A stretch of 64,000 nucleotides of DNA, taken from assembly GCA_963807925.1 (NCBI GenBank), contig CAWEDP010000001.1, positions 1 to 64,000 of the forward strand. Reading direction: 5' to 3'. The notes under the pieces are model-generated. The model ran no database searches and was not told the origin of the DNA. It saw only the letters and a list, made by a program, of their open reading frames with translations. This DNA comes from CAWEDP01 sp963807925. Its GTDB lineage: Bacteria; Acidobacteriota; Vicinamibacteria; Vicinamibacterales; CAVVIG01. The position numbers and the translations under genes were made by a program. Positions 1-7,467 of the stretch are shown piece after piece; the first letter of the stretch is position 1, and every line of letters begins with the position of its first letter.

Positions 1-35
1 TGTCGCCGCTCACGTAAAACCGCGTAAATCTGGAC
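1..35 (+). repeat. Left terminal inverted repeat of outer IS21 element
   Basis: It begins TGTC and contains ACCGCGTAAATCTGGAC. It matches the reverse complement of 7468-7502 at 30 of 35 positions by eye. The 17 innermost bases are identical at both ends. Confidence 0.8.
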
Positions 36-67
36 CGACGCTGGGCGGCCTGTCATGAAGCCTGGGT

Positions 68-861
68 TCACGACTTCGGCTTCGGCGACTTTTGGGCGTG
101 CCTGGCCTTCTGCGCCTGCTCGGCTTCCCGCTTGCGATAGGACTCCCCTTCGATCGTGACGATCTCGGCGTGATGCGTGAGCCGATCGATCAAGGCGACG
201 GCGCAGGCGGCGTTCGGAAGACCGTGTCCCATTGCTTGAAGGCTAAGTTCGTAGTGATGACCAGGGATTTCTCCTCGTAGCGACGGCTCACGACTTGGAA
301 GAGCAGATCGGCGGCGTGCGCGTCATAAGCCAGATAGCCGACCTCGTCGATGGCGAGCAGGCTGGGGCGGAGGTAGGTGCGCAGGCGCCGCTGGAGCGCG
401 CGTGCCGTGTCTTGGCTGGTCAGGTCGAGGATCAGATCGGCGGCCGTGACGAGGCGCGCGGAGTGGCCGGCGAGGATCGCCTGGTGGACGAGATTCTTGG
501 CGAGCAGCGTTTTGCCCAGCCCGTGGGCCGCGACGATGATGACGTTTTCCCGTTGGGCCAGGAAGTCGAGCGTGAAGACGCGCTCGACGGTCGGGCGATG
601 GATCTGCGTCGGCCACGTCCATTCGAAATCGGCCAGGGCTTTGAAGCGGCCGAGCCGAGCGTCGTGGAGCCGGCGCTCGACGCGCTGATGCAGGCGCGCC
701 GTCAGCTCCGCCTGCGCGAGCTGTTCGAGGAGCACGACGGGGCTCCAGCGCTTCTGCGTGGCGCGCGCAATCGAATCGTTGAGTTCAGCGGCCGTGTGGC
801 CGAGCCCCAGCTGGCGCAGGTGGTCACTCAGCGTCGTCGGGATCGGGTCGGGTGAGGGCAT
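68..861 (-). pseudogene. istB: istB ATPase helper of outer IS21 element, frameshifted
   Basis: IstB is the AAA+ ATPase that assists the IS21 transposase. The start is ATG at 861, overlapping the end of istA by 38 bp as usual in IS21. The frame reads through a Walker A-like AAHGLGKT (the first Gly is Ala) and a Walker B LLAIDEVGYL, then runs to ...KQWDTVF and hits a stop at 190. In the neighbouring frame the expected C-terminus continues (NAACAVALIDRLTHHAEIVT...) to a stop at 68. A single C is missing in the TTC-CGA context at about 215-220, so this is a clear -1 frameshift. Either the gene is dead or the base was lost in sequencing. Full length without the shift would be about 264 residues, normal for the family. 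Confidence 0.88.
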
Positions 862-2062
862 CGTAGCTCTCCAGGCGATGAGGCGTGACGTCGAGCGTGC
901 GCACGCCGGGATGGTCCGGCAGCACGAGGCGGATCGGCGGCGGTTGTCGCCGTTGCCGGCGCCGTTGTTCGAGCACGTGCGCGATCGTGCCGGCACCCAG
1001 CGCGTCAGTCCTGAGCGCCTGGGTCACGGCTGCGGCGAGCTCCTGCGGGCCGTAGTCGTCGAGGAGTCCGAGGAGCCGCGCGGTGTGGACCCGGAGCGAT
1101 TCCCCCCGCGCCGCCAGGCGCTCGAAGAGCGTCGCGACGACGGGGACGGCGAGGCGGAGGCGGTCACGCGCGCTCGAGGGATTGGCGTGTCGGGTCGCCG
1201 CGATGAGGCCGGCCAGATGCGCCTCGTCCTCGATCGTCTGCCCGGTGTCGTAACTGCGGGCGTGCCGCGCGATCTCCTCCGTGCCCGCGATCACGCGGAC
1301 GGTCGTGGCACTCGCGAGCAGCGTCACGAGGCGACGCACGTACGTGTGGGGAATCGAGTAGTGATTTCGATCGAAGCGCACATACGGGGTTTTGCCGGAC
1401 GTGACGGTCCGCATCACGTCGGTCTCGAAGGGATGTGCCGGCAGCGGCAAGAGCCGCTGCTGCTCCTCGGCGAAGACGTCCGCCACGCTCCGATCGCGTT
1501 GCTCGGGATGGGGCCGCTGGTGCGCGATGTCCTCGCGCCAGCGGCGGAATTGCGCGTTCAGGTCGTCGACATCCGCGAAGGTGCGGGCCGCAAAGAACGC
1601 CTGGCGCAGGTAGTGAATCTGTCGCTCGATCTTGCCCTTCTCATTGGCGCGGTACGGAGTGCACGGCCGCGGGGCGAAGTGATAGTGCCCGGCGAGCTCG
1701 AGCAAGCGGGGGTGAAAGCGAATCGCGGTGCCGGCCCGTTCCAGGACGGCGCTGCGAAGGTTATCGTAGACCAGGGTGCGCGCGACGCCACGAAACGCGT
1801 CAAAGGCCTCGACGTGGCCGCGCAGGAAACTCTCGAGCGTCTGGTCGAGGGTGAAGAGGGCAAAGAGGGCGCGCGAGTACGACAGCACCATCACGAAGCC
1901 GGAAAGCGGTCGGACACCGCGCCCGATCCGGATGGACCCGAAAGCGCCCCAGTCAATCTGGGCCTCTTCAGCCATCAGCGTCGTCAAGCGGCGATAAACA
2001 AGGGGCGGCGTGGCCGGGCGGATCGTCCGCACGATCCGCCGCAGTTGCACGACCGATCCGAT
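824..2062 (-). pseudogene. istA: istA transposase of outer IS21 element, C-terminal part
   Basis: This part encodes about 412 residues of the DDE transposase IstA, from IGSVVQLRR onward. It includes the first catalytic Asp region (EEAQIDWGAF), the second (LVYDNLRSAV), and the Glu region (PYRANEKGKIERQ), then the C-terminal beta-barrel segment (FDRNHYSIPHTYV). It lacks its start and HTH domain, which lie 4.5 kb away at 6532-6738 beyond an inserted IS21 element. Joining 6532 to 2062 (dropping the insert and one copy of the GTAGC duplication) leaves the frame intact: 207 nt plus 1239 nt, both multiples of three. The longer open frame extending up to 2572 is an artefact reading into the inserted element. 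Confidence 0.92.
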
Positions 2063-2067
2063 GTAGC
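2063..2067. repeat. Target site duplication GTAGC, left copy
   Basis: GTAGC directly precedes the TGCGTATTCCGG end of the inner IS21 element. An identical copy follows its other end at 6532-6536. Five bp is within the 4-8 bp range known for IS21-family insertions. Confidence 0.9.
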
Positions 2068-2216
2068 TGCGTATTCCGGACCATCGTGAACACCCATTCC
2101 AGTCGACCGTGAACACCGATTCCGACCGATGCTGAACACCGATTCCGGTCATCATGAACGCCGATTCCGGCCATGGTGAACACGGATTCCGGTGATCGTG
2201 CACACCGGTTCCGGCC
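2068..2216 (+). repeat. Left end with tandem transposase-binding repeats
   Basis: Six to seven imperfect copies of a roughly 20-22 bp unit of the form GTGAACACCGATTCCGGyC follow one another from the terminus to about 64 bp before istA. Multiple terminal repeats of this kind are the IstA binding sites in the IS21 family. The matching right-end array is at about 6462-6531. Confidence 0.85.
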
Positions 2217-2279
2217 AAGCTGAACGCTCGTCGGTAGCGGCGCGATCCTGGGATCTTTTCCCCCGAAGGAAGGTCCTGG

Positions 2280-3899
2280 ATGGCAGCCACGAGGCTACTG
2301 ATGAGACGACTCCGTGAACTACTCCGCCTGAAATACGACGTCGGGCTCAGCCACCGCGCGGTCGCGCAGGCGTGTGCGATGGGGCTGGGGACGGTCACCG
2401 GGTATTTGCAGCGCGCGACGGCCGCGGGCCTGTCGTGGCCCCTGCCCGCCGATCTCGATGACGCCGGGCTGGAAGCATGCCTGTTTGCGCGGCCAGCGGT
2501 CCCGTCGGCCCGGGATCGGGTGGTCCCCGACTGGAGCCAGCTGCACCAAGAACGGAAGAAACCCGGGGTCACGCTCGCCCTGCTCTGGCTCGAGTATCGC
2601 GCGGCGCATCCGAGCGGCTACGGCTACAGCCAATTTTGCGAGCGGTATCGGTGCTGGGCGCGGACCCTGAAACCGTCCATGCGCCAGGTCCATCTCGCCG
2701 GCGAAAAGCTCTTCGTCGATTTCGCGGGGCAGAAGCCGCAGCTGGTCGACGGCACGACGGGCGAGGTGGTGGTCGTCGAACTCTTCGTCGGCGTCCTCGG
2801 TGCGAGTGGGTTGATTTATGCCGAGGCCACGCGGACGCAGGAGCTGGCCGCGTGGGTCGACGCGCATCGGCGGATGCTCGACGCCTTCGGGGGCAGTACC
2901 GCGATTTGGGTCCCCGACAATTTGAAGAGCGGCATTACCACGCCGAATCGCTACGAGCCCGAGGTCAACCGGACGTACGCCGAACTCGCGCAGCACTACG
3001 GCGCCGTGGTGATTCCGGCGCGCAGCCAGGCGCCCAAAGACAAAGCCAAAGTCGAGGTCAGTGTCCAGATCGCCGAACGCTGGGTCCTCGCCGCCCTGCG
3101 GCATCGGACTTTTTTCGATCTCGCCGCGCTCAATGCCGCGATTGGCGAGCGGGTCGCCGTGATCAATGGCCGCCTGATGAAGGTCCTCGGCATCAGTCGG
3201 CGCGCGCTGTTCGAGCAACTCGATCGGCCGGCGCTCCGCCCGTTGCCCCCGACGCGCTATGAGCTAGCGGAATGGAAACCCTGTGTCGTCAACATCGATT
3301 ATCACGTGGAGGTGGATCACAACTACTACAGCGTGCCCTACACCCTGGTGCACCAGCACGTCGAGGCGCGCTTCACGAGCACCACCGTGGAGGTGATCGT
3401 GAACACCCGACGCGTCGCGTCCCACCAGCGACTCACGGGCCGCGGGCGGGCGTCCACGCAGATCGCGCACATGCCGCGGTCGCACCGCGCGCATGCGGAA
3501 TGGACCCCGTCCCGGCTGATCGCCTGGGCCGAGCAGACGGGTCCGGCCACGGGCCGGGTGGCGGCGGGCATTCTCGCCGGGCGCCCGCATCCGGAGCAGG
3601 GCTACCGCGCCTGTCTCGGGCTCATGCGACTCGGACGCGTGCATGGCGCCGCGCGCCTCGAAGCGGCGTGTCTGCGCGCCGAGCGGCTGCGCTCCTATCG
3701 TTATCGCACCGTCGAACACATTCTGATCCACCAGCAGGATCGGCTCCCGCTCGAGGAGCCCGCGCCTGCCCGCCTCGCGATCACGCACGAGAATGTGCGG
3801 GGGGCGGCCTACTACGCAGAACAGGAGACCTATGCTGACGCACCCCACGATGGAGAAGCTCCACGCCTTGCACCTGACGGCGATGGCCACCGCATTTGA
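2280..3899 (+). CDS. istA: IS21-family transposase IstA (inner element)
   Basis: This is a DDE transposase of 539 residues acting on the ends of the inner IS21 element. The N-terminus (RLRELLRLKYDVGLSHRAVAQ) is a helix-turn-helix for end recognition. The catalytic core shows KLFVDFAGQ (first Asp), IWVPDNLKSG (second Asp) and PKDKAKVEV with a downstream Glu. The C-terminal segment has the family motif VDHNYYSVPYTLV. ATG at 2280 follows the ribosome-binding sequence GAAGGAAGG at about 2266-2273. It overlaps istB by 68 bp, the translational coupling typical of IS21. No lesion is visible. Confidence 0.95.
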   Translation: MAATRLLMRRLRELLRLKYDVGLSHRAVAQACAMGLGTVTGYLQRATAAGLSWPLPADLDDAGLEACLFARPAVPSARDRVVPDWSQLHQERKKPGVTLALLWLEYRAAHPSGYGYSQFCERYRCWARTLKPSMRQVHLAGEKLFVDFAGQKPQLVDGTTGEVVVVELFVGVLGASGLIYAEATRTQELAAWVDAHRRMLDAFGGSTAIWVPDNLKSGITTPNRYEPEVNRTYAELAQHYGAVVIPARSQAPKDKAKVEVSVQIAERWVLAALRHRTFFDLAALNAAIGERVAVINGRLMKVLGISRRALFEQLDRPALRPLPPTRYELAEWKPCVVNIDYHVEVDHNYYSVPYTLVHQHVEARFTSTTVEVIVNTRRVASHQRLTGRGRASTQIAHMPRSHRAHAEWTPSRLIAWAEQTGPATGRVAAGILAGRPHPEQGYRACLGLMRLGRVHGAARLEAACLRAERLRSYRYRTVEHILIHQQDRLPLEEPAPARLAITHENVRGAAYYAEQETYADAPHDGEAPRLAPDGDGHRI

Positions 3900-4584
3900 T
3901 CAACAACGGAGCGCCAGTCAGTACGCCGAGCTGGCGTTTGACGACCGCTTCGGCTTGCTCGTCGACACCGAATGGACCGCGCGCGAGCAACGGAAACTCG
4001 CCCAGCGCTTGCGAAATGCGAAGCTGCGGTATCCCGCATCACTCGAAGACGTCGATTTCAGTACGCCGCGGGGACTGCACCGCGAGGTGGTCCTGAGCCT
4101 CGGCACCGGCGGGTGGATTCGCGATCACGCCAATCTCCTACTCACGGGCCCGACCGGGATCGGGAAATCGTGGTTGGCGTCGGCGTTTGTGCAGAGCGCC
4201 TGTCGCCATGGCTTCACGGCCACCTACGTCCGGGCGCCGCGGCTCCTGCACGAACTCGCCGTCAGTCGCGGCGACGGATCGTATGCGCGGCTCCTGGCGA
4301 AACTCGCGAAGCTCGATCTCGTCGCGATCGATGATTGGCTGCTCGCGTCGCTCACCGACGCCGAACGCCGGGACCTGCTCGAGGTGATTGAAGATCGGAG
4401 CGAACGGGCCTCGACGCTGATCGCCAGCCAGCTGCCGCCGACCGCGTGGCACGCGGCCATTGGCGAGCCGTCCGTCGCCGATGCGATTTGTGATCGGCTG
4501 ATTCATCACGCGCATCGGCTGACGCTGAAGGGGCCGACCATGCGCGACCCGGGGACACGGCGCAGTCCAAAGGGAACATCATGA
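3832..4584 (+). CDS. istB: IS21-family helper ATPase IstB (inner element)
   Basis: This AAA+ ATPase of 250 residues stimulates IstA-mediated transposition. Walker A is GPTGIGKS and Walker B is LDLVAIDDW, with the usual IstB C-terminus (VADAICDRLIHHAHRLTL). The chosen start ATG at 3832 has AGGAG a few bases upstream. The longer frame from 3793 lies inside istA and has no better signal. It is only distantly similar to the outer element's istB, so the two elements belong to different IS21 lineages and are not duplicates. Confidence 0.95.
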   Translation: MLTHPTMEKLHALHLTAMATAFDQQRSASQYAELAFDDRFGLLVDTEWTAREQRKLAQRLRNAKLRYPASLEDVDFSTPRGLHREVVLSLGTGGWIRDHANLLLTGPTGIGKSWLASAFVQSACRHGFTATYVRAPRLLHELAVSRGDGSYARLLAKLAKLDLVAIDDWLLASLTDAERRDLLEVIEDRSERASTLIASQLPPTAWHAAIGEPSVADAICDRLIHHAHRLTLKGPTMRDPGTRRSPKGTS

Positions 4585-4703
4585 GCACTGTCCGCCGCGC
4601 CTGTGGGGCATGCTATCGGTCGGCCGGGCTCGCGATCGTCGCGCCTGCGGCATCCTGGGCGGTCGTGGATCGCCGAAAGGAGCCTGTGGACCGTGCCCGA
4701 GCT

Positions 4704-4732
4704 GTGGAAAACGCACAGGACGCGTTTCCCAC
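4704..4732. repeat. Hairpin repeat H1 (loop ACAGGAC)
   Basis: Arms GTGGAAAACGC and GCGTTTCCCAC enclose ACAGGAC. The stem is complementary except for one A-C mismatch at the GGA/CCC position. It lies 120 bp downstream of istB and is one of six related hairpins in the two IS21 elements. Confidence 0.75.
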
Positions 4733-4780
4733 AAGTGCGCTTGATCCGGTTTCGTGGACATCTTCCGAAAGGTGGATACG

Positions 4781-5098
4781 ATGTCCCGAATGGCCAAAGA
4801 GACGAAAAGCCGGCGACCGCGCCGGCGGTTTGACGACGACTTCAAGGCCCAGGCGGTGCGGCTGGTGCTGGACGAGGGCAAGACCGTAGGCGCCGCCGCC
4901 CGCGATCTCGATTTGACCGAGACGGCGCTGCGGGAGTGGGTGAAGCGCGCCCAGGCGGACCGCTCGAACGGGCGGACGGGGTTGACGACAGCTGAACGCG
5001 AGGAGCTCGCTCGCCTCCGGAAAGAGAACCGGATTCTGCGGGAAGAGCGGGAGATCTTAAAAAAGGCGGCGGCCTTCTTCGCGAACGAGCGGCGGTGA
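4781..5098 (+). CDS. IS3-family transposase OrfA
   Basis: This 105-residue HTH protein recognises the IS ends. It contains RRRFDDDFKAQAVRLVLDEG with the helix-turn-helix (VGAAARDLDLTETALREWV) and a C-terminal leucine-rich coiled coil (ELARLRKENRILREEREIL). The start is ATG 4781 with AAGGTGG upstream. An A6G run at 5059-5065 near the 3' end is a plausible slippery site for making the OrfAB fusion, as known in the family. orfB begins at the overlapping GTGA at 5095. Confidence 0.9.
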   Translation: MSRMAKETKSRRPRRRFDDDFKAQAVRLVLDEGKTVGAAARDLDLTETALREWVKRAQADRSNGRTGLTTAEREELARLRKENRILREEREILKKAAAFFANERR

Positions 5099-5980
5099 GG
5101 TTCCAGTTCATCGCAGCGGAAAAGGCGCACCACTCGCTCAGTCTGTTGTGCCGGTGTCTGCGCGTGACGCGTAGCGGGTTCCACGCGTGGCGCCGGCGAC
5201 CGGAATCGCCGCGGCGGCAGCAGGATCGCCGGCTGAAGGTGCTCATCCGGACGTCCTTCGACGCCAGCAAACAAAGCTATGGCAGTCCACGGATACACCG
5301 CGATCTCCGCGAGGAGCACGCCGAACACGTGAGCCGGAAGCGTGTGATCCGATTGATGCAAGAGGAGGGCTTGAAAGCGCGGCAGTCGAAGCGGTTCGTC
5401 TGTACCGACCAACAGCGCTCACGATCTGCCGGTCGCGGCCAATCTCCTCAATCGGGAGTTCACGGCCGAGGCCCCCAATCGGCGCTGGGTCGGCGACACG
5501 ACGGAGTTCAAGATCGGCGAGAGCGGCAAACTCTACCTGGCCGCCATCCTCGATCTCTTCTCGCGGTTCGTCGTGGGCTGGGCGATCAGTGCGGTGAATG
5601 ATCGGCACCTGGCACTCGCCGCGCTCACGATGGCGCTCAACCGCCGGTGTCCCGAGACGGGGCTGCTGCATCACTCGGATCGCGGATCGACCTACGCGAG
5701 TGAGGACTACCAGGATCGCCTGACGGCACACGGCATCACGTGCAGTATGAGCCGGACCGGCGATTGCTACGACAACGCCGTGATGGAAGCGTTCTTCTCG
5801 ACGCTGAAGACCGAGCTCGCCGACAAGTTCGCGAGCCACGGCCAGGCCAAGCGCGAGCTGTTCGACTACATCGAGGCGTTCTACAACACCCGACGGCGGC
5901 ACTCGACCCTCGACTACGTCAGTCCCGCCGAGTTCGAGCGCCAGTTCCGCTCTGGCCGCGGGAAGGAGCACTGTGCGTGA
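5095..5980 (+). pseudogene. IS3-family transposase OrfB, frameshifted
   Basis: OrfB carries the DDE integrase core. The first part (VRFQFIAAEKAHHSL... to KRFVCTD) reads from the GTG at 5095. The frame then shifts at about 5405-5411, and the rest continues in another frame as NSAHDLPVAANLLNREF..., with WVGDTTEF (first Asp), HHSDRGSTYAS (second Asp) and DNAVMEAFFSTLK (Glu), to a stop at 5980. One extra base in tgtaccgaccaacagc explains it. The position is inside the catalytic domain and not at the orfA/orfB junction, so this is a lesion and not the programmed frameshift. Confidence 0.9.
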
Positions 5981-6154
5981 TCCGCGCGATCGCGAGGATC
6001 AGCGGGATCCACAAACCGTCCAGGATGCCCCAGGAGCAACCTTCTCGAGGAGGGTCGCCACTCCGGTATCCTCAATTTCGCTGTGCGCATGGTCCCGGAG
6101 GTCGTCACGCCATTGAAACTTTTCGCGACGTCGAAGACGATGTGGACGCTGCCA

Positions 6155-6187
6155 CCCCTGTGGACGCACAGAACGCGCCCACAGGGG
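6155..6187. repeat. Hairpin repeat H2 (loop ACAGAAC)
   Basis: Arms CCCCTGTGGACGC and GCGCCCACAGGGG are 13 bp long with a single A-C mismatch. The outer five pairs (CCCCT/AGGGG) differ from those of H5 at 7335-7369 (GCAGC/GCTGC), yet both pair. Confidence 0.8.
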
Positions 6188-6190
6188 TTT

Positions 6191-6219
6191 GGAAATCTCG
6201 CCAAGAACGCGAGATTCCC
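6191..6219. repeat. Hairpin repeat H3 (loop CAAGAAC)
   Basis: Arms GGAAATCTCGC and GCGAGATTCCC pair except for one A-C mismatch. It is almost identical to H6 at 7372-7401. Confidence 0.8.
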
Positions 6220-6280
6220 ACAGCCTCCACATCGATCATTGTTTTCTCTGACGAAGAGGAAGAACGAAGAACAAAACCAC

Positions 6281-7129
6281 TCAGATCAACTGTCCACCGA
6301 ATCGGATCACCCCCAAAGCTCGTTGGACGGCGCACAGAACGCGCCGCCCACAACGGTCCACAGGCCGTCGTGTTTTACGAACGAAGAACAAATGCGTAAG
6401 ATGACGCGACTCGCTAAAAGAGACGCACAGAACGAACTGCCGTCGTCGCTTCGCTCCGATGAGTGATCGGCCTGCCCGGAATCGGTGATCACGATGCCCG
6501 GAATGCCCGTTCACGATGGCCGGAATAAGCAGTAGCCGCGGGGGCGCACCATCTCGAAGAGCCGGGTGGCGCGCAGCCGCGGATATTGCGCCAACGTGTC
6601 GTGGATGAACGGCAGATACGGATCCAGCGCACTCGCTCGGCAGGTGCCGCGTCGGACGGTCCGGGTATCGTGCGCGACCTTCCAGTGCTCGCCGTAATAG
6701 AGCCGACGAATCTCGGCGTGCTGCTCGGGCGTGATCATGGCGCGTCTCCGGGGACACGCGACGGATCCGCCAGGGCGGTGGAAGGAGCCCGGCGCTTTCC
6801 CGGCCACAGACCATGCAGCGCAACGCACCTGCCAGAGGCGCGGTCGGCACCCGATCCGTCGTCGTGTCCGCAGGCAGTGTGTCAATCGACGCCACAGGGC
6901 GGGAAGTCTGATCCCTCACGCGGGCGCGGTACGCGCGCTGATGATCACGATGATCGAGGCGCCCCTCAGGACTGCGCCGATGGCGCTGGCGCGCGGCGCG
7001 GACGCAGGCGTGCCGGGCCGCCAGACGACACGCCGGTGAGCAATACGCGTGGCCGCGATCGCAGGACGCGCAGATCGCGAAGAGACCATTGCAGCGACGA
7101 CACACTTTCTGGCGAAGCGGCGTGTCCAC
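6281..7129 (-). CDS. Cysteine-rich passenger protein of outer IS21 element
   Basis: From GTG 7129 the frame begins MDTPLRQKVCRRCNGLFA and shows a cysteine array (CRRC...CASC...HAYCSPAC) that looks like a small zinc-binding treble-clef or FLZ-like finger. An Arg-rich stretch (RQRHRRSPEGRLDHRDHQRAY) and a second CxxC (RCMVCGRES) near residue 110 follow. Similar small proteins lie just upstream of istA in other IS21 elements, as far as I recall, and their function is unknown. Only about the first 120-130 codons look meaningful. The open frame then overlaps istA and runs across the insertion junction to 6281 by chance. DNA or transposase binding is a guess from the finger and basic region. Confidence 0.6.
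   Translation of the reverse strand: MDTPLRQKVCRRCNGLFAICASCDRGHAYCSPACRLAARHACVRAARQRHRRSPEGRLDHRDHQRAYRARVRDQTSRPVASIDTLPADTTTDRVPTAPLAGALRCMVCGRESAGLLPPPWRIRRVSPETRHDHARAARRDSSALLRRALEGRARYPDRPTRHLPSECAGSVSAVHPRHVGAISAAARHPALRDGAPPRLLLIPAIVNGHSGHRDHRFRAGRSLIGAKRRRQFVLCVSFSESRHLTHLFFVRKTRRPVDRCGRRVLCAVQRALGVIRFGGQLI
6322..6354. repeat. Hairpin repeat H4 (loop ACAGAAC)
   Basis: Arms GTTGGACGGCGC and GCGCCGCCCACAAC pair with an A-C mismatch and a two-base bulge. This is a variant stem on the same loop. Confidence 0.7.
6462..6531 (-). repeat. Right end repeats of inner IS21 element
   Basis: Reading inward on the minus strand, TGCTTATTCCGGCCATCG is followed by two further units (GTGAACGGGCATTCCGG, GTGATCACCGATTCCGG) matching the left-end array. 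This fixes the element boundary at 6531, next to the GTAGC duplication. Confidence 0.85.
6532..6536. repeat. Target site duplication GTAGC, right copy
   Basis: It is identical to 2063-2067 and directly abuts the right end of the inner IS21 element. Confidence 0.9.
6532..6738 (-). pseudogene. istA: istA of outer IS21 element, N-terminal part
   Basis: These 69 codons from ATG 6738 give MITPEQHAEIRRLYYGEHWK and end LRATRLFEMVRPRGY exactly at the insertion point. The continuation IGSVVQLRR is at 2062. Related IstA proteins have a longer HTH between HWKV and ALDPY, so this copy seems to have lost some 15-20 codons in frame there. It may already have been defective before the second IS arrived; that comparison is from memory of the family. 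Confidence 0.88.
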
Positions 7130-7334
7130 GACGTCGGAGCGGCAGCCCGCTTCGACTGGACACGGCTCGCAAACCGTGGCACAAGAGAGACGACCGGATC
7201 GGTCCGTCGGAGCATCGAGACGGTCACCCGAGGGTCTGGAGGTCCAAGCTCCAGGCCCTCACCTTCAACCGCCGCGGCTGTCAGCTTACGCGAGCCGCCC
7301 GTACTGGCTCAACGAAGAGGCTGTGGACGCTGCC

Positions 7335-7369
7335 GCAGCCGTGGACGCACAGAACGCGCCCACCGCTGC
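7335..7369. repeat. Hairpin repeat H5 (loop ACAGAAC)
   Basis: Arms GCAGCCGTGGACGC and GCGCCCACCGCTGC enclose ACAGAAC. Inner pairs match H2, while the outer pairs are changed on both sides so that pairing is kept. Confidence 0.8.
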
Positions 7370-7371
7370 TT

Positions 7372-7401
7372 GGAAATCTCGCTGAAGAACGCGAGATTCC
7401 C
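7372..7401. repeat. Hairpin repeat H6 (loop TGAAGAAC)
   Basis: Arms GGAAATCTCGC and GCGAGATTCCC repeat H3 from the inner element. A T-run (7423-7431) follows 21 bp later, which would allow a terminator role on the plus strand. Confidence 0.78.
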
Positions 7402-7467
7402 ACGAGCGCCCACAGCCATCCTCTTTTTTTTCTGAAGAGAAGAACGAAGAACCCTACGACGACGAAA

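Larger units (their letters stand above)
4746..6020 (+). mobile_element. IS3-family element inside inner IS21 (approximate ends)
   Basis: It carries orfA and orfB of the IS3 family. The ends are tentative: CGGTTTCGTGGA at about 4747 and the imperfect inverse TCCACAAACCG at about 6008-6018. No clear 3-bp target duplication was recognised. It sits in the non-coding stretch between istB and the right end of the inner IS21, so it need not have disabled that element. orfB is frameshifted, so the IS3 copy is probably dead. Confidence 0.7.
5981..6461. other. Non-coding right part of inner IS21
   Basis: This stretch between the IS3 orfB and the right-end repeats shows no credible gene. It holds three hairpin repeats (6155-6187, 6191-6219, 6322-6354) and a partial fourth loop (CGCACAGAACG near 6424). 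It also has GAACGAAGAAC stretches that recur at about 7441-7452 in the outer element. Confidence 0.7.
2068..6531 (+). mobile_element. Inner IS21-family element inserted in outer istA
   Basis: The left end reads TGCGTATTCCGGACCATCG and the right end, in reverse complement, TGCTTATTCCGGCCATCG. Both sides continue into tandem TTCCGG/GTGAAC repeats, the transposase-binding repeats typical of the family. A 5-bp GTAGC duplication flanks the element. It encodes intact istA and istB on the plus strand. An IS3-family element lies between istB and the right end, and several hairpin repeats flank that insertion. istA and istB look undamaged, so of the three nested elements this is the only one that could still be active. 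Confidence 0.92.

Noticed and set aside
824..2572. Reading 824-2572 as one 582-residue istA
   Set aside because: The first 170 codons read backwards through the end repeats and start of the inner IS21. The true N-terminus is at 6532-6738.
5059..5413. orfB break as programmed -1 frameshifting
   Set aside because: The slippery A6G lies at the end of orfA, about 350 bp before the break. The break itself lacks a slippery run.
4704..7401. Hairpin repeats as CRISPR or as ordinary terminators
   Set aside because: Spacing is irregular, stems vary, and T-runs are absent except after 7401. Neither a CRISPR nor a general terminator reading fits all copies.
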